A stretch of 64,000 nt of DNA from Burkholderia sp. HI2500 (GTDB taxonomy: Bacteria > Pseudomonadota > Gammaproteobacteria > Burkholderiales > Burkholderiaceae): positions 2,728,001 through 2,792,000 of the forward strand of contig NZ_NKFL01000006.1 in assembly GCF_002223055.1 (NCBI RefSeq), in the 5' to 3' direction. The notes under the pieces are model-generated. The model was not told where the DNA came from. It saw nothing but the letters and a program-made list of their open reading frames with translations, and did no database searches. Shown in pieces: positions 8,755-17,470 of this stretch (the first letter of the stretch is position 1; every line of letters starts with the position of its first letter). The translations under genes and the position numbers were made by a program.

Positions 8755-9387
8755 ATGGCTAAAAAGAAGTCCGCGCGGCCCGAGCCGGCCGCATCCCGAC
8801 CGAGCCGCGAAGAAGCGGAAGACGCGGTTCGCGTGCTGTTGCGCTGGGCCGGCGACGATCCCGCGCGCGAAGGCCTGATCGACACGCCCGCACGCGTCGT
8901 GCGCGCCTATGAGCAATTCTTCGCCGGCTATGCGGTGGAGCCGCGCGACATCCTCGCGCGCACGTTCAGCGAAGTCGACGGCTACGACGAAATGATCGTG
9001 CTGAAGGACATCCGCTTCGAGAGCTACTGCGAGCACCACATGGTGCCGATCATCGGCCGCGCGCACGTCGCGTATCTGCCGAATCATCGCGTGGTCGGCA
9101 TCTCGAAGCTCGCGCGCCTCGTCGACGCGTTCGCGAAGCGCCTGCAGATCCAGGAAAAGATGACCGTGCAGATCGCCGACACGCTGTTCGACGTGCTGCA
9201 GCCGAAGGGCGTCGGCGTGATCCTCGAAGCCGCGCACCAGTGCATCTCGACGCGCGGCGTGCACAAGCCGGGCGTCGAGATGGTCACGTCACGCATGCTC
9301 GGCTCATTCCGCACCGATCCGTCGACGCGGCGCGAATTCCTGTCGATCGTCGCGAATCCTTCTTCCGTGAATCTGACGAATACGTAA
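8755..9387 (+). CDS. folE: GTP cyclohydrolase I
   Basis: A 210-residue GTP cyclohydrolase I (type IA) that makes 7,8-dihydroneopterin triphosphate, the first step of tetrahydrofolate synthesis. The zinc-ligand region [10 protein letters not shown] gives Cys and His ligands and A-H-Q-C-I-S-T-R-G supplies the second Cys and the R-G signature. The N-terminal about 25 residues are lysine/arginine rich and probably disordered. Its TAA stop overlaps the ATG of the next gene (TAATG), so the two are translationally coupled. Confidence 0.95.
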   Translation: MAKKKSARPEPAASRPSREEAEDAVRVLLRWAGDDPAREGLIDTPARVVRAYEQFFAGYAVEPRDILARTFSEVDGYDEMIVLKDIRFESYCEHHMVPIIGRAHVAYLPNHRVVGISKLARLVDAFAKRLQIQEKMTVQIADTLFDVLQPKGVGVILEAAHQCISTRGVHKPGVEMVTSRMLGSFRTDPSTRREFLSIVANPSSVNLTNT

Positions 9388-10190
9388 TGGAGCAGACGAA
9401 GCAAGCGGCGCACGCGCCCGTCGTGCTCGTGACCGGCGCCGCGCGCCGGGCCGGGCGCGCGTTCGCCGAGTATTTCGCCGCGCACGGCTATCGCACCGCG
9501 GTGCATTACGACCGGTCGGCCGATGCCGCGCAGGCGGCGGCCCGTGCGATCGCCGAACGCGGGCACGATTCGGTCGCGCTGCAGGCCGACCTGTCGGATG
9601 CCGCGCAGATCACCGCGCTGATCGACCAGGTGTATGCGCGCTTCGGGCGCCTCGACGTGCTCGTCAACAACGCGTCGGTGTTCTGGCAGGACCATTTCCC
9701 GAGCTTCGACCTCGCGGCGTTCGACCAGGCGTGGGCCGTCAACTGCCGCGCGCCGATCCTGCTCACGCGCGCGTTCTACGAACGGGCCCGCGCGGCCGGC
9801 ACGCAGGGTGTCGTCGTGAATGTGGTCGACCAGAAGATCAAGGAAAACTTTCACCGCGACCATTTCAGCTATACGGTCGCGAAGGCCGCGCTCGGCAACC
9901 TCACGCAGATGCTCGCGCTGTCGTCCGCGCCGGTGCTGCGCGTGAATGCGGTGTTCCCCGGGCTGATGCTGCCGAGCGACGACCAGACGCAGGCCGACTT
10001 CGAGCACGCGAGCCGCGCATCGACGCCGCTCGCGCGCATCGCGGGCCCCGACGACGTCGCGAGCGCGATCCTGATGCTGACGGGCAACGCGTACAACGGT
10101 GTGGATTTCGTCGTCGATGCGGGGCAGAACCTGATCCGCGTCGACCAGGACGTGCTGTACAAGCACCGGGCGCCCGACAGCAAGCACTGA
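9387..10190 (+). CDS. folM: Dihydromonapterin reductase, SDR family (FolM-like)
   Basis: A 267-residue short-chain dehydrogenase of the pteridine reductase subgroup. It shows the T-G-A-A-R-R-A-G nucleotide motif with arginine rather than the usual third glycine pattern (typical of pteridine reductases), N-N-A-S in the middle and a Y-T-V-A-K catalytic Tyr/Lys pair. FolM reduces dihydromonapterin and has weak dihydrofolate reductase activity in E. coli. Direct coupling to folE (TAATG overlap) strongly supports a pterin role. Low-level dihydrofolate reductase backup is inferred from the family. Confidence 0.85.
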   Translation: MEQTKQAAHAPVVLVTGAARRAGRAFAEYFAAHGYRTAVHYDRSADAAQAAARAIAERGHDSVALQADLSDAAQITALIDQVYARFGRLDVLVNNASVFWQDHFPSFDLAAFDQAWAVNCRAPILLTRAFYERARAAGTQGVVVNVVDQKIKENFHRDHFSYTVAKAALGNLTQMLALSSAPVLRVNAVFPGLMLPSDDQTQADFEHASRASTPLARIAGPDDVASAILMLTGNAYNGVDFVVDAGQNLIRVDQDVLYKHRAPDSKH

Positions 10191-10234
10191 CGGGGCGCGC
10201 CGTGGCGGCCGGCAGCCGTCGGCCGCGCGCCGCG

Positions 10235-11155
10235 TTACGGCTTGTCGGCGCTCCCGCCTTCGCGCACCTTGCCCTGCGCGACGCTCGTGCCGGGCGGCAC
10301 GCTGTGCGTGAGCCACACGTTGCCGCCGATCACCGAGCCCCGCCCGATCGTCACGCGGCCGAGAATCGTCGCGCCCGCGTAGATCACCACGTCGTCCTCG
10401 ACGATCGGGTGCCGCGCATTGCCCTTGACGAGCGCGCCTTCGCCATCGGCGGGGAAGCTCTTCGCGCCGAGCGTGACGGCCTGGTACACGCGCACGCGCT
10501 CGCCGATGATCGCCGTCTCGCCGATCACGACGCCCGTGCCGTGGTCGATGAAGAAGCTCGGGCCGATCTGCGCGCCCGGGTGGATGTCGATGCCGGTCGC
10601 CGAGTGGGCGATTTCATTGATGAATCGCGCCAGCAGCGGCACGCCCAGCTGGTGCAGCGCATGCGCGAGCCGGTGATGCATCATCGCCAGCACGCCGGGG
10701 TAGCACAGCAGGATCTCGGTGATGTGCTGCGCGGCCGGATCGCCTGCATAGGCCGCCTGGATATCGCTGACGAGCAGCGCGCGGACCGCCGGCAACTGCC
10801 GGCCGAATTCGCGCGCGATTTCGAACGCGCGTTCGTCGAGCTCCGCGAATGGCGTATCGGCATGCTCGGGCAGGAACGGCAGCGCACGGCGGATCTGTTC
10901 GGACAGAATGCGCAGCGTGCTTTCGAGCGTGTGGCCGACGTAGAAGTCGACGCTTTCGTCGGTCAGATCCGGTGCGCCGTAGTGCGTCGGAAACATCGAC
11001 GCGCGCAGGCCGGTCACAATCTTGCAGATTGCATCGCGCGACGGCAGTTCGCGAATGCCGCGCGGATGGCGCGTGCGATGGAGTTCCTCGCGCGACTCGC
11101 GCAAGCCGGCAACGATTTCTTCAAGGCCCCACTGACGGGCGGGTGATGTCGACAT
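10235..11155 (-). CDS. epsC: Serine O-acetyltransferase (long EpsC/SrpH type)
   Basis: A 306-residue serine acetyltransferase making O-acetylserine for cysteine synthesis. The N-terminal half is helical with L-P-S-R-D-A and L-F/M-F-P-T-H-Y-G patterns typical of the EpsC/SrpH subgroup; the C-terminal half is a left-handed beta helix with hexapeptide repeats and the D-I-H-P-G-A-Q-I-G, D-H-G-T-G-V-V-I-G-E-T and G-N-A-R-H-P active-site segments. It converges on folM. Organisms with this long form often also have a short CysE, not seen here. Confidence 0.9.
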   Translation of the reverse strand: MSTSPARQWGLEEIVAGLRESREELHRTRHPRGIRELPSRDAICKIVTGLRASMFPTHYGAPDLTDESVDFYVGHTLESTLRILSEQIRRALPFLPEHADTPFAELDERAFEIAREFGRQLPAVRALLVSDIQAAYAGDPAAQHITEILLCYPGVLAMMHHRLAHALHQLGVPLLARFINEIAHSATGIDIHPGAQIGPSFFIDHGTGVVIGETAIIGERVRVYQAVTLGAKSFPADGEGALVKGNARHPIVEDDVVIYAGATILGRVTIGRGSVIGGNVWLTHSVPPGTSVAQGKVREGGSADKP

Positions 11156-11292
11156 ATGCCAATGCAGGCGGCCGCGCTCGGTCGCACGGCCGCTAATAAA
11201 GTGACGGGTTCCGCAAGATTACCGCGTTTTCCGTCCGGGAGCGGCACGCCGGGGATCGGCCGGACGGCCGATGCCACGGGATCGCGACGGCG

Positions 11293-11526
11293 TCAGATCG
11301 TGATGCTGCTCGCGTCGATCCATCGCACGGCCCAGTCGCGCGCGTGCGCGATCGCGTCGCCTTCGTCGTTGAACTGGAGTTCGATCGGGAAAAATCGGTT
11401 CGCAACGAGTTCCCCGTCGCTCGATCGGGAGATCACGACGTAGGGTTTGAACGAACCGTCACTGGCGCGCGCGGGCGCGCAGTTCAACAGATAACCGCGG
11501 TGCGTGAAGGCAGTAGTCGCTTGCAT
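11293..11526 (-). CDS. Conserved small protein, unknown function (77 aa)
   Basis: A 77-residue protein I cannot name. It has an alternating hydrophobic pattern with a Y-L-L-N-C-A-P start and a W-A-V-R-W-I-D C-terminal segment, suggesting a small alpha/beta domain that is cytosolic (no signal peptide). A GAGGTGG ribosome-binding site precedes the ATG. It is monocistronic, divergent from the next small gene. Regular codon use and a good start site support expression. Confidence 0.65.
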   Translation of the reverse strand: MQATTAFTHRGYLLNCAPARASDGSFKPYVVISRSSDGELVANRFFPIELQFNDEGDAIAHARDWAVRWIDASSITI

Positions 11527-11805
11527 GAATCCGCCACCTCTAGTCCCTTGCTTTGTTGTTCACTACCCGTCTTTAAGGGGTGCTGCGGCCCCCCGGCGCG
11601 GGCAGAGGCGGCGCGACTGAATCCCCTGTCGCCGCTTCGCAGGAAAAGAATCATACTCTGTAGAAAACGGGTCTTCTAGCTGAAATAAATCATGACAAAT
11701 CAGTGCGCGTCGCGCGACCGCGGCGATCGCCCGCGCGCCTTTTCCCGTCACGCCCGGAACGGGATTTGCTTCGATCCGGAACGCTTCGCCGCGAGGAGAG
11801 CCGCG

Positions 11806-12216
11806 ATGGAATCATCCGGTCAAACCAATCGCTCGCGTCCGCGCAGCATCGAGCTCGACAACGACGACACGCACGACAGCACGGTCGACACCGACGGCAA
11901 GAACCGCGAGGCGGCGCGCCTTGCCGGCGGCGGGCCGATCTCGCCCGACGAAATCACGCGCAGCAACGCGTCGCTCGTCAATGCGATGCCGGAAGCCGGC
12001 GACGGCTTCGCCGGTTTCGACAGCCGCCCCGGCGGCAATCATCCGGCGTTCGCGCTGCGTGCCGGCTACATGGTGATCGAGAAGGGCTTCGACGCGCCGC
12101 CGCCCCTGAGCGACGCGCTGTTCGGCCCCGTCCACCGGATGTACGGCAGCACGTACTGGCCCGGCCACCAGCGTCGGCCAGAGCGCGTCTTCGAGCTGAC
12201 GCCCGTGCCGAGATAG
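11806..12216 (+). CDS. Hypothetical protein (136 aa), hydrophilic N-terminus
   Basis: An unrecognised 136-residue protein. The first 60 residues are charged and Asp-rich and probably unstructured; the rest is Gly/Pro rich with G-Y-M-V-I-E-K-G and Y-G-S-T-Y-W-P-G segments. The frame continues upstream, but AGGAG directly before the ATG at 11806 decides the start. No membrane segment or signal peptide. Function unknown. Confidence 0.6.
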   Translation: MESSGQTNRSRPRSIELDNDDTHDSTVDTDGKNREAARLAGGGPISPDEITRSNASLVNAMPEAGDGFAGFDSRPGGNHPAFALRAGYMVIEKGFDAPPPLSDALFGPVHRMYGSTYWPGHQRRPERVFELTPVPR

Positions 12217-12801
12217 CCGGCGCGGCGTTTGAATCGATCGTTCGTTTGCGAACCGGTATCGGCAAACTAGCCGATGGCTGGGGATCGGCGTACGCGACCG
12301 TGCGCCGATCGTGCACCGGACATCGCGCGATGCACGATGCACGAACGAATGATTCCGCGCAGCAGCGCGGGCGGCGTCATGCACACCGTGAATTGCACCG
12401 ACGCACATGCGTTGATCGAGGTCATGTCGAAACGGCGCGGTTGCGATTGAATGGCGATGCGGGCAATGCATCCGCGTGACTGTCGTGTCGTGTCGATGCG
12501 ATCGGCGTGCGCCGCGAGGCGTGTGCGTGCGCCACACGCGACACCGATGCGCGCGCATGCCTTCCCGCCGACGATGCAGACAACAGCGACCACCACGTCG
12601 CACGACATGCGTCGCGTGTCGCAGCATACGTAGGTGCCTGGCCGTGCGCCGCGCAAACGGAAGCGACGCCGCCGCGCGGCACGACCGGCACCTCACTGCA
12701 AAGTCCCTGCCATTGGTTTACTCTGCCTCGCAGCATTGCGCATTGCCCAGCCCGATCGGCCATCCGGCCGACTTCGTTTCAACCCGCCACTCGGAGACAC
12801 T
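12217..12801. other. Gap without a gene
   Basis: A 585-base stretch upstream of the universal stress gene. Short frames occur on both strands, but their arginine- and cysteine-rich translations look like noise. At 12411-12424 there is TTGAT-CGAG-GTCAT, an 8-of-10 match to an FNR/Anr box (TTGATNNNNATCAA). It is of interest only because an FNR-type gene is nearby. Confidence 0.5.
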
Positions 12802-13269
12802 ATGTACAAGCGTATTCTGGTTGCCGTCGACGGCAGCGACACGTCCCGCCATGCGTTCGATGCCGCGCTGGCGCTCGCGAAATCGCACGGCGCCGAGCTG
12901 CAACCGTTCTACGTCGTCGAGAACGCCGCGATCTACTACAACGTGCCCGGCTACGATCCGTCCGTGCTGCGCGATCAGCTCGTCGCGCAGGGCAACGCAC
13001 TCGCGAAGGATTTCACCGCGCTCATGCAGGCAGCGGACGTAAAAGGCGAGACGAAGCTGGGCGAAGCGACGTCGCTCAACGACGTGTCGTCGCTGATCCT
13101 CGACGGCGCGAAAGCTTTCGATGCCGATCTGCTCGTACTCGGCACGCACGGCCGCCGCGGGTTCCGCCGTCTCGTGCTCGGCAGCATCGCCGAGCAGTGC
13201 GTGCGCCACGCGACGCTGCCCGTGCTGCTGATTCCGGCGGCCGCCAACGTCGACGAAACGGTTGCGTAA
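12802..13269 (+). CDS. Universal stress protein, UspA family
   Basis: A 155-residue single-domain universal stress protein. It begins M-Y-K-R-I-L-V-A-V-D-G-S, the usual first strand with the conserved Asp, and ends with the ATP-binding G-T-H-G-R-R-G-F-R-R-L-V-L-G-S loop, so it is the nucleotide-binding type. Such proteins act in the cytosol during growth arrest, hypoxia or redox stress. GGAGA precedes the ATG. The FNR-type regulator gene 103 bases downstream on the same strand suggests a low-oxygen response; this link is inference. Confidence 0.9.
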   Translation: MYKRILVAVDGSDTSRHAFDAALALAKSHGAELQPFYVVENAAIYYNVPGYDPSVLRDQLVAQGNALAKDFTALMQAADVKGETKLGEATSLNDVSSLILDGAKAFDADLLVLGTHGRRGFRRLVLGSIAEQCVRHATLPVLLIPAAANVDETVA

Positions 13270-13372
13270 GCCGCGTTCGGCATGCGCGGGCAGTCGCGAC
13301 GTTTTGTCACCCGACAGCGGCAAGTTGCGGTGGGACAATGATTCCGTCGATTCAACGCCGGAGTAAACGATC

Positions 13373-14119
13373 ATGCTGACGCCCGTCGCCACACGTCCCG
13401 CCGCCACGCCTCATGCCGGTAGCTGGGCTCCTCGCCAGGCCGCGCACTGCTCGTCGTGCGCCATGCGGCACCTGTGCATGCCGCAGGGCCTGGCGCCCGA
13501 AGCGCTCAGTCGCCTCGAGTCGGTCATCTGCGCGGCGCGCCCCGTCAAGCGCGGCGAAGCGCTGTTCCGCGAAGGCGACGCATTCGACAACCTGTTCGCG
13601 GTGCGCTCGGGCTCGTTGAAAACCGTCGCGACGCGCCACGACGGCCGCGAGCAGGTCACCGGCCTGCATCTCGCCGGCGAAGCGCTCGGCCTCGACGGCA
13701 TCTGCGACGACACGCATCCGCGCACCGCGGTCGCGCTGGAAGACAGCTCGGTCTGCGTGATTCCGTACAGCGCGCTCAAGACGCTCTGCTCGGAAGCCGG
13801 TTCGATGCAGTTGCGCATGCACAAGCTGATGAGCGAACAGATCGTGCGCGAAACGTCGCAAACGATGCTGCTCGGTTCGCTGAATGCCGAAGAGCGCGTC
13901 GCCGCGTTCCTGCTCGACGTCTCGTCGCGCTACCTGAAGCGCGGGTACTCGCCGTCGGAATTCAACCTGCGGATGACGCGCGAAGACATCGGCAGCTACC
14001 TCGGCATGACGCTCGAAACGGTCAGCCGCACACTGTCGAAATTCCAGAAGCGCGGCCTGATCGAAATGCAGGGCCGCCACGTCCAGATCGTCGATTTCGA
14101 CGGCCTGCATCACGTCTGA
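13373..14119 (+). CDS. FNR/Anr-type oxygen-responsive regulator
   Basis: A 248-residue Crp/Fnr regulator with all features of a 4Fe-4S oxygen sensor. An N-terminal cluster C26-x2-C29-x5-C35 plus C111 match the four cluster ligands of E. coli FNR. A cyclic-nucleotide-like beta roll follows, then a helix-turn-helix ending in E-T-V-S-R, the recognition residues for TTGAT half sites. It should bind DNA as a dimer without oxygen and lose activity when the cluster is oxidised. It follows the universal stress gene and converges on argP. The first about 20 residues are low complexity. Confidence 0.92.
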   Translation: MLTPVATRPAATPHAGSWAPRQAAHCSSCAMRHLCMPQGLAPEALSRLESVICAARPVKRGEALFREGDAFDNLFAVRSGSLKTVATRHDGREQVTGLHLAGEALGLDGICDDTHPRTAVALEDSSVCVIPYSALKTLCSEAGSMQLRMHKLMSEQIVRETSQTMLLGSLNAEERVAAFLLDVSSRYLKRGYSPSEFNLRMTREDIGSYLGMTLETVSRTLSKFQKRGLIEMQGRHVQIVDFDGLHHV

Positions 14120-14172
14120 TGTGATGCCGCACGGCGCGCACCTCGCGCGCGCCGCCTGCGTCACGCGATCGG

Positions 14173-15066
14173 TCAATCGAGAAACAGCGCGGCGCGCGCC
14201 TTCAGCGCCGCGCTGAAATCGTCGAGCCAGCCGATCGACAAACGCCAGCTCTGCCAGTAAAGGTCGATGTCGATCGTTCGCCCGCGCGACATGTCGACCA
14301 GTTCACCCGCCGCCAGTTGGCGGTCGACCATCCGGTCCGGACACATCCCCCATCCCAATCCCGTTTCGCACGCACGCAGGTAGCCCGCGACGTGCGGTAT
14401 CCAGTGCTGCGGCGGATCGAGATCCGCGCGCGTCACGCGCCGGATGAAACGCGCCTGCAGCCCGTCCTTCGGATTGAACATCACGCACGGCGCGCGGCGC
14501 AGCGCATCGCGCGTGATGCCCGCGTCGAAGTAGCGCGCGTAAAACGCCGGCGAGCACACCGCGCGATAGCGGATGCGCCCGAGCCGCTCCGACCGGCACC
14601 CCTGGATCGGCTCGGCCTGCGCGGTCACCGCGCCCTGCACGCTGCCGTCGCGAATGCGCGACGCGGTGTAATCCTGGTCGTCGATCACGAGGTCGAGCAA
14701 CGTCTCGCGCTCCGTGCAGAACGGCCCGACCGCGTCGATGAACCACGTCGCGACGCTGTCGTCGTTGACGGCCACGCGCAACGTCGGCCACGTGCTCGCG
14801 ATCTGGCCCGGCAATGCGGGCATCCGGCCGCCCAGCTCGGCCTCGAGCAGTTGCACGCGCTCGGTATGGCGGCACAGCAGCGCACCCGACGTCGTCGCGA
14901 CGCATGGCTGCCCGCGCTTGACGAGCACGCTGCCGACCCGCTCCTCCAGCAGTTTCACGCGCTGCGACACGGCCGACGCCGTGACGTTCAGCTCCTTGGC
15001 CGCCCGCTCGAACGAGCCGTGCCGGATCACGGCCGCGAGGGCATCGAGCAACGCGTAGTCGAGCAT
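14173..15066 (-). CDS. argP: LysR-family regulator ArgP
   Basis: A 297-residue LysR-type regulator of the ArgP/LysG/IciA group. The N-terminal helix-turn-helix carries S-F-E-R-A-A-K-E-L-N-V-T-A-S-A-V-S-Q-R, close to ArgP; the effector domain is of normal length. ArgP proteins activate export of arginine or lysine. It is divergent from a LysE-type exporter gene with a 110-base shared region, the standard argP/argO or lysG/lysE layout. The AT-rich shared region contains the near-palindrome TTAATCAGCATTAG. Confidence 0.92.
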   Translation of the reverse strand: MLDYALLDALAAVIRHGSFERAAKELNVTASAVSQRVKLLEERVGSVLVKRGQPCVATTSGALLCRHTERVQLLEAELGGRMPALPGQIASTWPTLRVAVNDDSVATWFIDAVGPFCTERETLLDLVIDDQDYTASRIRDGSVQGAVTAQAEPIQGCRSERLGRIRYRAVCSPAFYARYFDAGITRDALRRAPCVMFNPKDGLQARFIRRVTRADLDPPQHWIPHVAGYLRACETGLGWGMCPDRMVDRQLAAGELVDMSRGRTIDIDLYWQSWRLSIGWLDDFSAALKARAALFLD

Positions 15067-15176
15067 TAGATTTCCTTAATCAGCATTAGGTGATTTAGCT
15101 TCTCTTATTTTCAGGCTGACCGCAGACTAGCGCTACCCGATTCATCCGTCTACTGCTTCCACTGTTGTCACCCACC

Positions 15177-15797
15177 ATGAACTGGCTCGCTTTTTCTCAC
15201 GGCGCCGTACTCTGCGGCTCGCTCATCGTCACCATCGGCGCACAGAACGCATTCGTGCTGCGGCAGGGCATCATGCGCTCGCACGTCGGCAAGATCGTGC
15301 TGCTGTGCGCGCTGTCCGACATGATCCTGATCGGCGCGGGCGTCGGCGGCGCATCGGTGCTCGTCGAACGCTATCCGACCTTCGTCCACGCGGTGCTGTA
15401 CCTCGGCCTCGCGTATCTCGCGTGGTTCGGCATCAACGCGCTGCGCCGCGCGTTCAAGCCGGGCCACGAAACGCTCGACGTGCGCGGCGACGCGGTCGCG
15501 CCGCCGCCGCAGAGCGGCCTCGCGATCGTGCTGATGACGCTCGCGTTCACGTGGCTCAACCCGCACGTGTATCTCGACACGTTCCTGCTGATCGGCACGG
15601 CCGGCGCACGCGAGCCGGAAGGCGCGCGGCTCGCGTTCGCGATCGGCGCAATGTCGGTCAGCGTCGTGTGGTTCCTCGGGCTCGGCTACGGTGCGCGGCT
15701 GCTGGCGCCGTGGTTCCGCAAGGCCATGGCGTGGCGCGTACTGGATGGCGCAATCGGCAGCATGGTGCTGTTTCTCGCGGCGGTGCAGTTGCGCTGA
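15177..15797 (+). CDS. LysE/ArgO-type amino-acid exporter
   Basis: A 206-residue inner-membrane exporter for basic amino acids (lysine and/or arginine). The N-terminus shows G-A-Q-N-A-F-V-L-R-Q-G, the family's conserved motif, and W-L-N-P-H-V-Y-L-D lies in the middle; about six hydrophobic segments are visible. I start it at the ATG at 15177; an in-frame TTG four codons earlier is possible and neither has a clear ribosome-binding site. It is divergent from argP and should be activated by it when basic amino acids accumulate. Confidence 0.92.
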   Translation: MNWLAFSHGAVLCGSLIVTIGAQNAFVLRQGIMRSHVGKIVLLCALSDMILIGAGVGGASVLVERYPTFVHAVLYLGLAYLAWFGINALRRAFKPGHETLDVRGDAVAPPPQSGLAIVLMTLAFTWLNPHVYLDTFLLIGTAGAREPEGARLAFAIGAMSVSVVWFLGLGYGARLLAPWFRKAMAWRVLDGAIGSMVLFLAAVQLR

Positions 15798-16182
15798 CCG
15801 GCTCACCGTCGCACGGGCGGCCGCTTGCCGCCCGTCGTCCCGCCCGCTTCGGCGCAATGCCGGAGCATCCACGTTCCCGCCCTCCCGCCTGCTTCCGCCC
15901 ACGCGCCGTGCCGCGTCAAGTCGCGCCAGCCGCGACAAAAATCGGTTCCTGATCGAACGCAGCCACACGAAGTACCCACGCAACGGACGGAGCGTCCGTC
16001 ATCCGCGTCAGGCCGTCCGCCATCGCGACGGTGCGCCGCCTGCACGATTCGGAGCGATCGGCGAGAATGTCCGGCGTCCCGCGACAACGGCGTGACCGCA
16101 CCACGTACCCCGTCGTCTCGCCGTGATCGTCTCGGCCCATCCCGCAGTTCCATTCCGTCACCCGCAGATATCGGAGCAGAAC
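15798..16182. other. Gap without a gene
   Basis: A 385-base stretch between the exporter and the aldo/keto reductase. I see no credible coding frame or strong repeat. The right end holds the reductase promoter and its GGAG ribosome-binding site. Confidence 0.5.
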
Positions 16183-17130
16183 ATGGCACTACGCACCCTC
16201 GGCACATCGAACATCCAGGTTTCGCCGCTCGCGTTCGGCGGCAACGTCTTCGGCTGGACCGTCGACGAGAACACGTCGTTTGCGCTGCTCGACGCGCTCG
16301 CCGACACCGGCATCAACTTCATTGACACGGCCGACGTCTACTCGGCCTGGGTCCCCGGCAACCACGGCGGCGAATCGGAAACGATCATCGGCAAGTGGCT
16401 CAAGCGCTCCGGCAAGCGCGAGCAGGTCGTGATCGCGACCAAGGTCGGCCTGCTGGGCGCGCGCGCGGGGTTGTCGAAAGACAACATCCTGAAGGCGGTA
16501 GACGACTCGCTGCGTCGCCTGCAGACCGACTACATCGACCTGTATTTCTCGCATCGCGACCTTGCCGATACGGCCCCGCTCGAAGAAACGCTCGGCGCCT
16601 ATCAAACGCTGATCGACGCGGGCAAGGTGCGGATCATCGGCGCATCGAACTACAGCGGCGCACGGCTGCGCGAAGCGGCCGCGATCAGCAAGCGCGACGG
16701 CCTGCCCGCCTACCAGGTCATCCAGCCCGAATACAACCTGCTCGACCGCGCCGACTACGAACGCGATCTCGAACCGGTCGTGCGCGACCTGAAGCTCGGT
16801 GTCGTCAACTACTACGCGCTCGCGAGCGGCTTCCTGTCGGGCAAGTACCGCAGCGAGGCCGACCTGAAGAAGAGCGTGCGCGGCGATCGCGTCGCCGGGT
16901 ATCTCAATGAACGCGGGCTGCGCATCCTCGCGGCACTCGACGCGGTGGCGGCAAAGCACGGCACGCAGCCGGCCGCCATCGCGCTCGCCTGGCAGATCGC
17001 GCGGCCGACGATCACCGCGCCGATCGCCAGCGCGACATCGCTGGCGCAGCTGGCATCGCTCGGCGAAGCGATCCGCGTTCAGCTCGATCAGGACGACATT
17101 CGCCGGATCGACGAAGCCAGCGCGGCCTGA
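16183..17130 (+). CDS. Aldo/keto reductase
   Basis: A 315-residue NADPH-dependent aldo/keto reductase of the YajO/general stress 69 type. The catalytic tetrad is visible as Asp and Tyr in D-T-A-D-V-Y-S, Lys in A-T-K-V-G and His in Y-F-S-H-R-D. The TIM-barrel signature I-D-L-Y-F-S-H-R-D and the cofactor loop I-A-S-A-T-S near the end are intact. GGAG precedes the ATG at 16183; the upstream in-frame GTG lacks this. The substrate is unknown; such enzymes often detoxify small aldehydes. Confidence 0.9.
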   Translation: MALRTLGTSNIQVSPLAFGGNVFGWTVDENTSFALLDALADTGINFIDTADVYSAWVPGNHGGESETIIGKWLKRSGKREQVVIATKVGLLGARAGLSKDNILKAVDDSLRRLQTDYIDLYFSHRDLADTAPLEETLGAYQTLIDAGKVRIIGASNYSGARLREAAAISKRDGLPAYQVIQPEYNLLDRADYERDLEPVVRDLKLGVVNYYALASGFLSGKYRSEADLKKSVRGDRVAGYLNERGLRILAALDAVAAKHGTQPAAIALAWQIARPTITAPIASATSLAQLASLGEAIRVQLDQDDIRRIDEASAA

Positions 17131-17295
17131 CGTCAGCTGTAGCAGGCCTGTCGATCGGATCGCGCAGTCCGCGCGGTTCCGCGACCGGCCGGTGTCATGT
17201 GCGCGCGCTTGTCACGGCATTCGCGGGGGCGGGTCATTCGTGAGTGGCGGGTGAGTACAATGGCGCGCGTCCGGGCGGCCCGCCGCACAATCTGC

Positions 17296-17391
17296 GATGC
17301 GTCGGTGGTGCCGCGCATCGTGTCCGGCAATACGAACGCTCCGACGATCATGATGTCGGAACGCTGCGCCGAATTCATGCTCGCGGAGTAA
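17296..17391 (+). pseudogene. Remnant of a GMC oxidoreductase C-terminus
   Basis: Thirty-one codons ending at a TAA encode D-A-S-V-V-P-R-I-V-S-G-N-T-N-A-P-T-I-M-M followed by S-E-R-C-A-E-F-M-L-A-E. This is the extreme C-terminus of a glucose-methanol-choline oxidoreductase, with the catalytic-loop pattern S-G-N-T-N-A-P; the intact GMC gene at 26-27.7 kb ends with a closely similar stretch. Nothing upstream in any frame continues the homology, so the rest of the gene has been deleted. It is probably not expressed. Confidence 0.75.
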
Positions 17392-17427
17392 CGCAACGCG
17401 GCGCGCGGGCGTTTTCGTTCACGACAA

Positions 17428-17455
17428 TAAAAAGACGGCGCGTGAGACACGCGCC
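17428..17455 (-). terminator. Intrinsic terminator after the AraC gene
   Basis: On the minus strand GGCGCGTG-TCT-CACGCGCC (perfect 8-base arms, loop of 3) is followed by GTCTTTTTATT. It begins 15 bases after the stop codon of the AraC gene and is the clearest intrinsic terminator in the window. Confidence 0.85.
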
Positions 17456-17470
17456 GCCGCTCCCTCTGCA

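Noticed and set aside
12267..12656. 129-codon minus-strand frame in the gap before the stress gene
   Set aside because: Cys/Arg-rich, no ribosome-binding site, no family resemblance.
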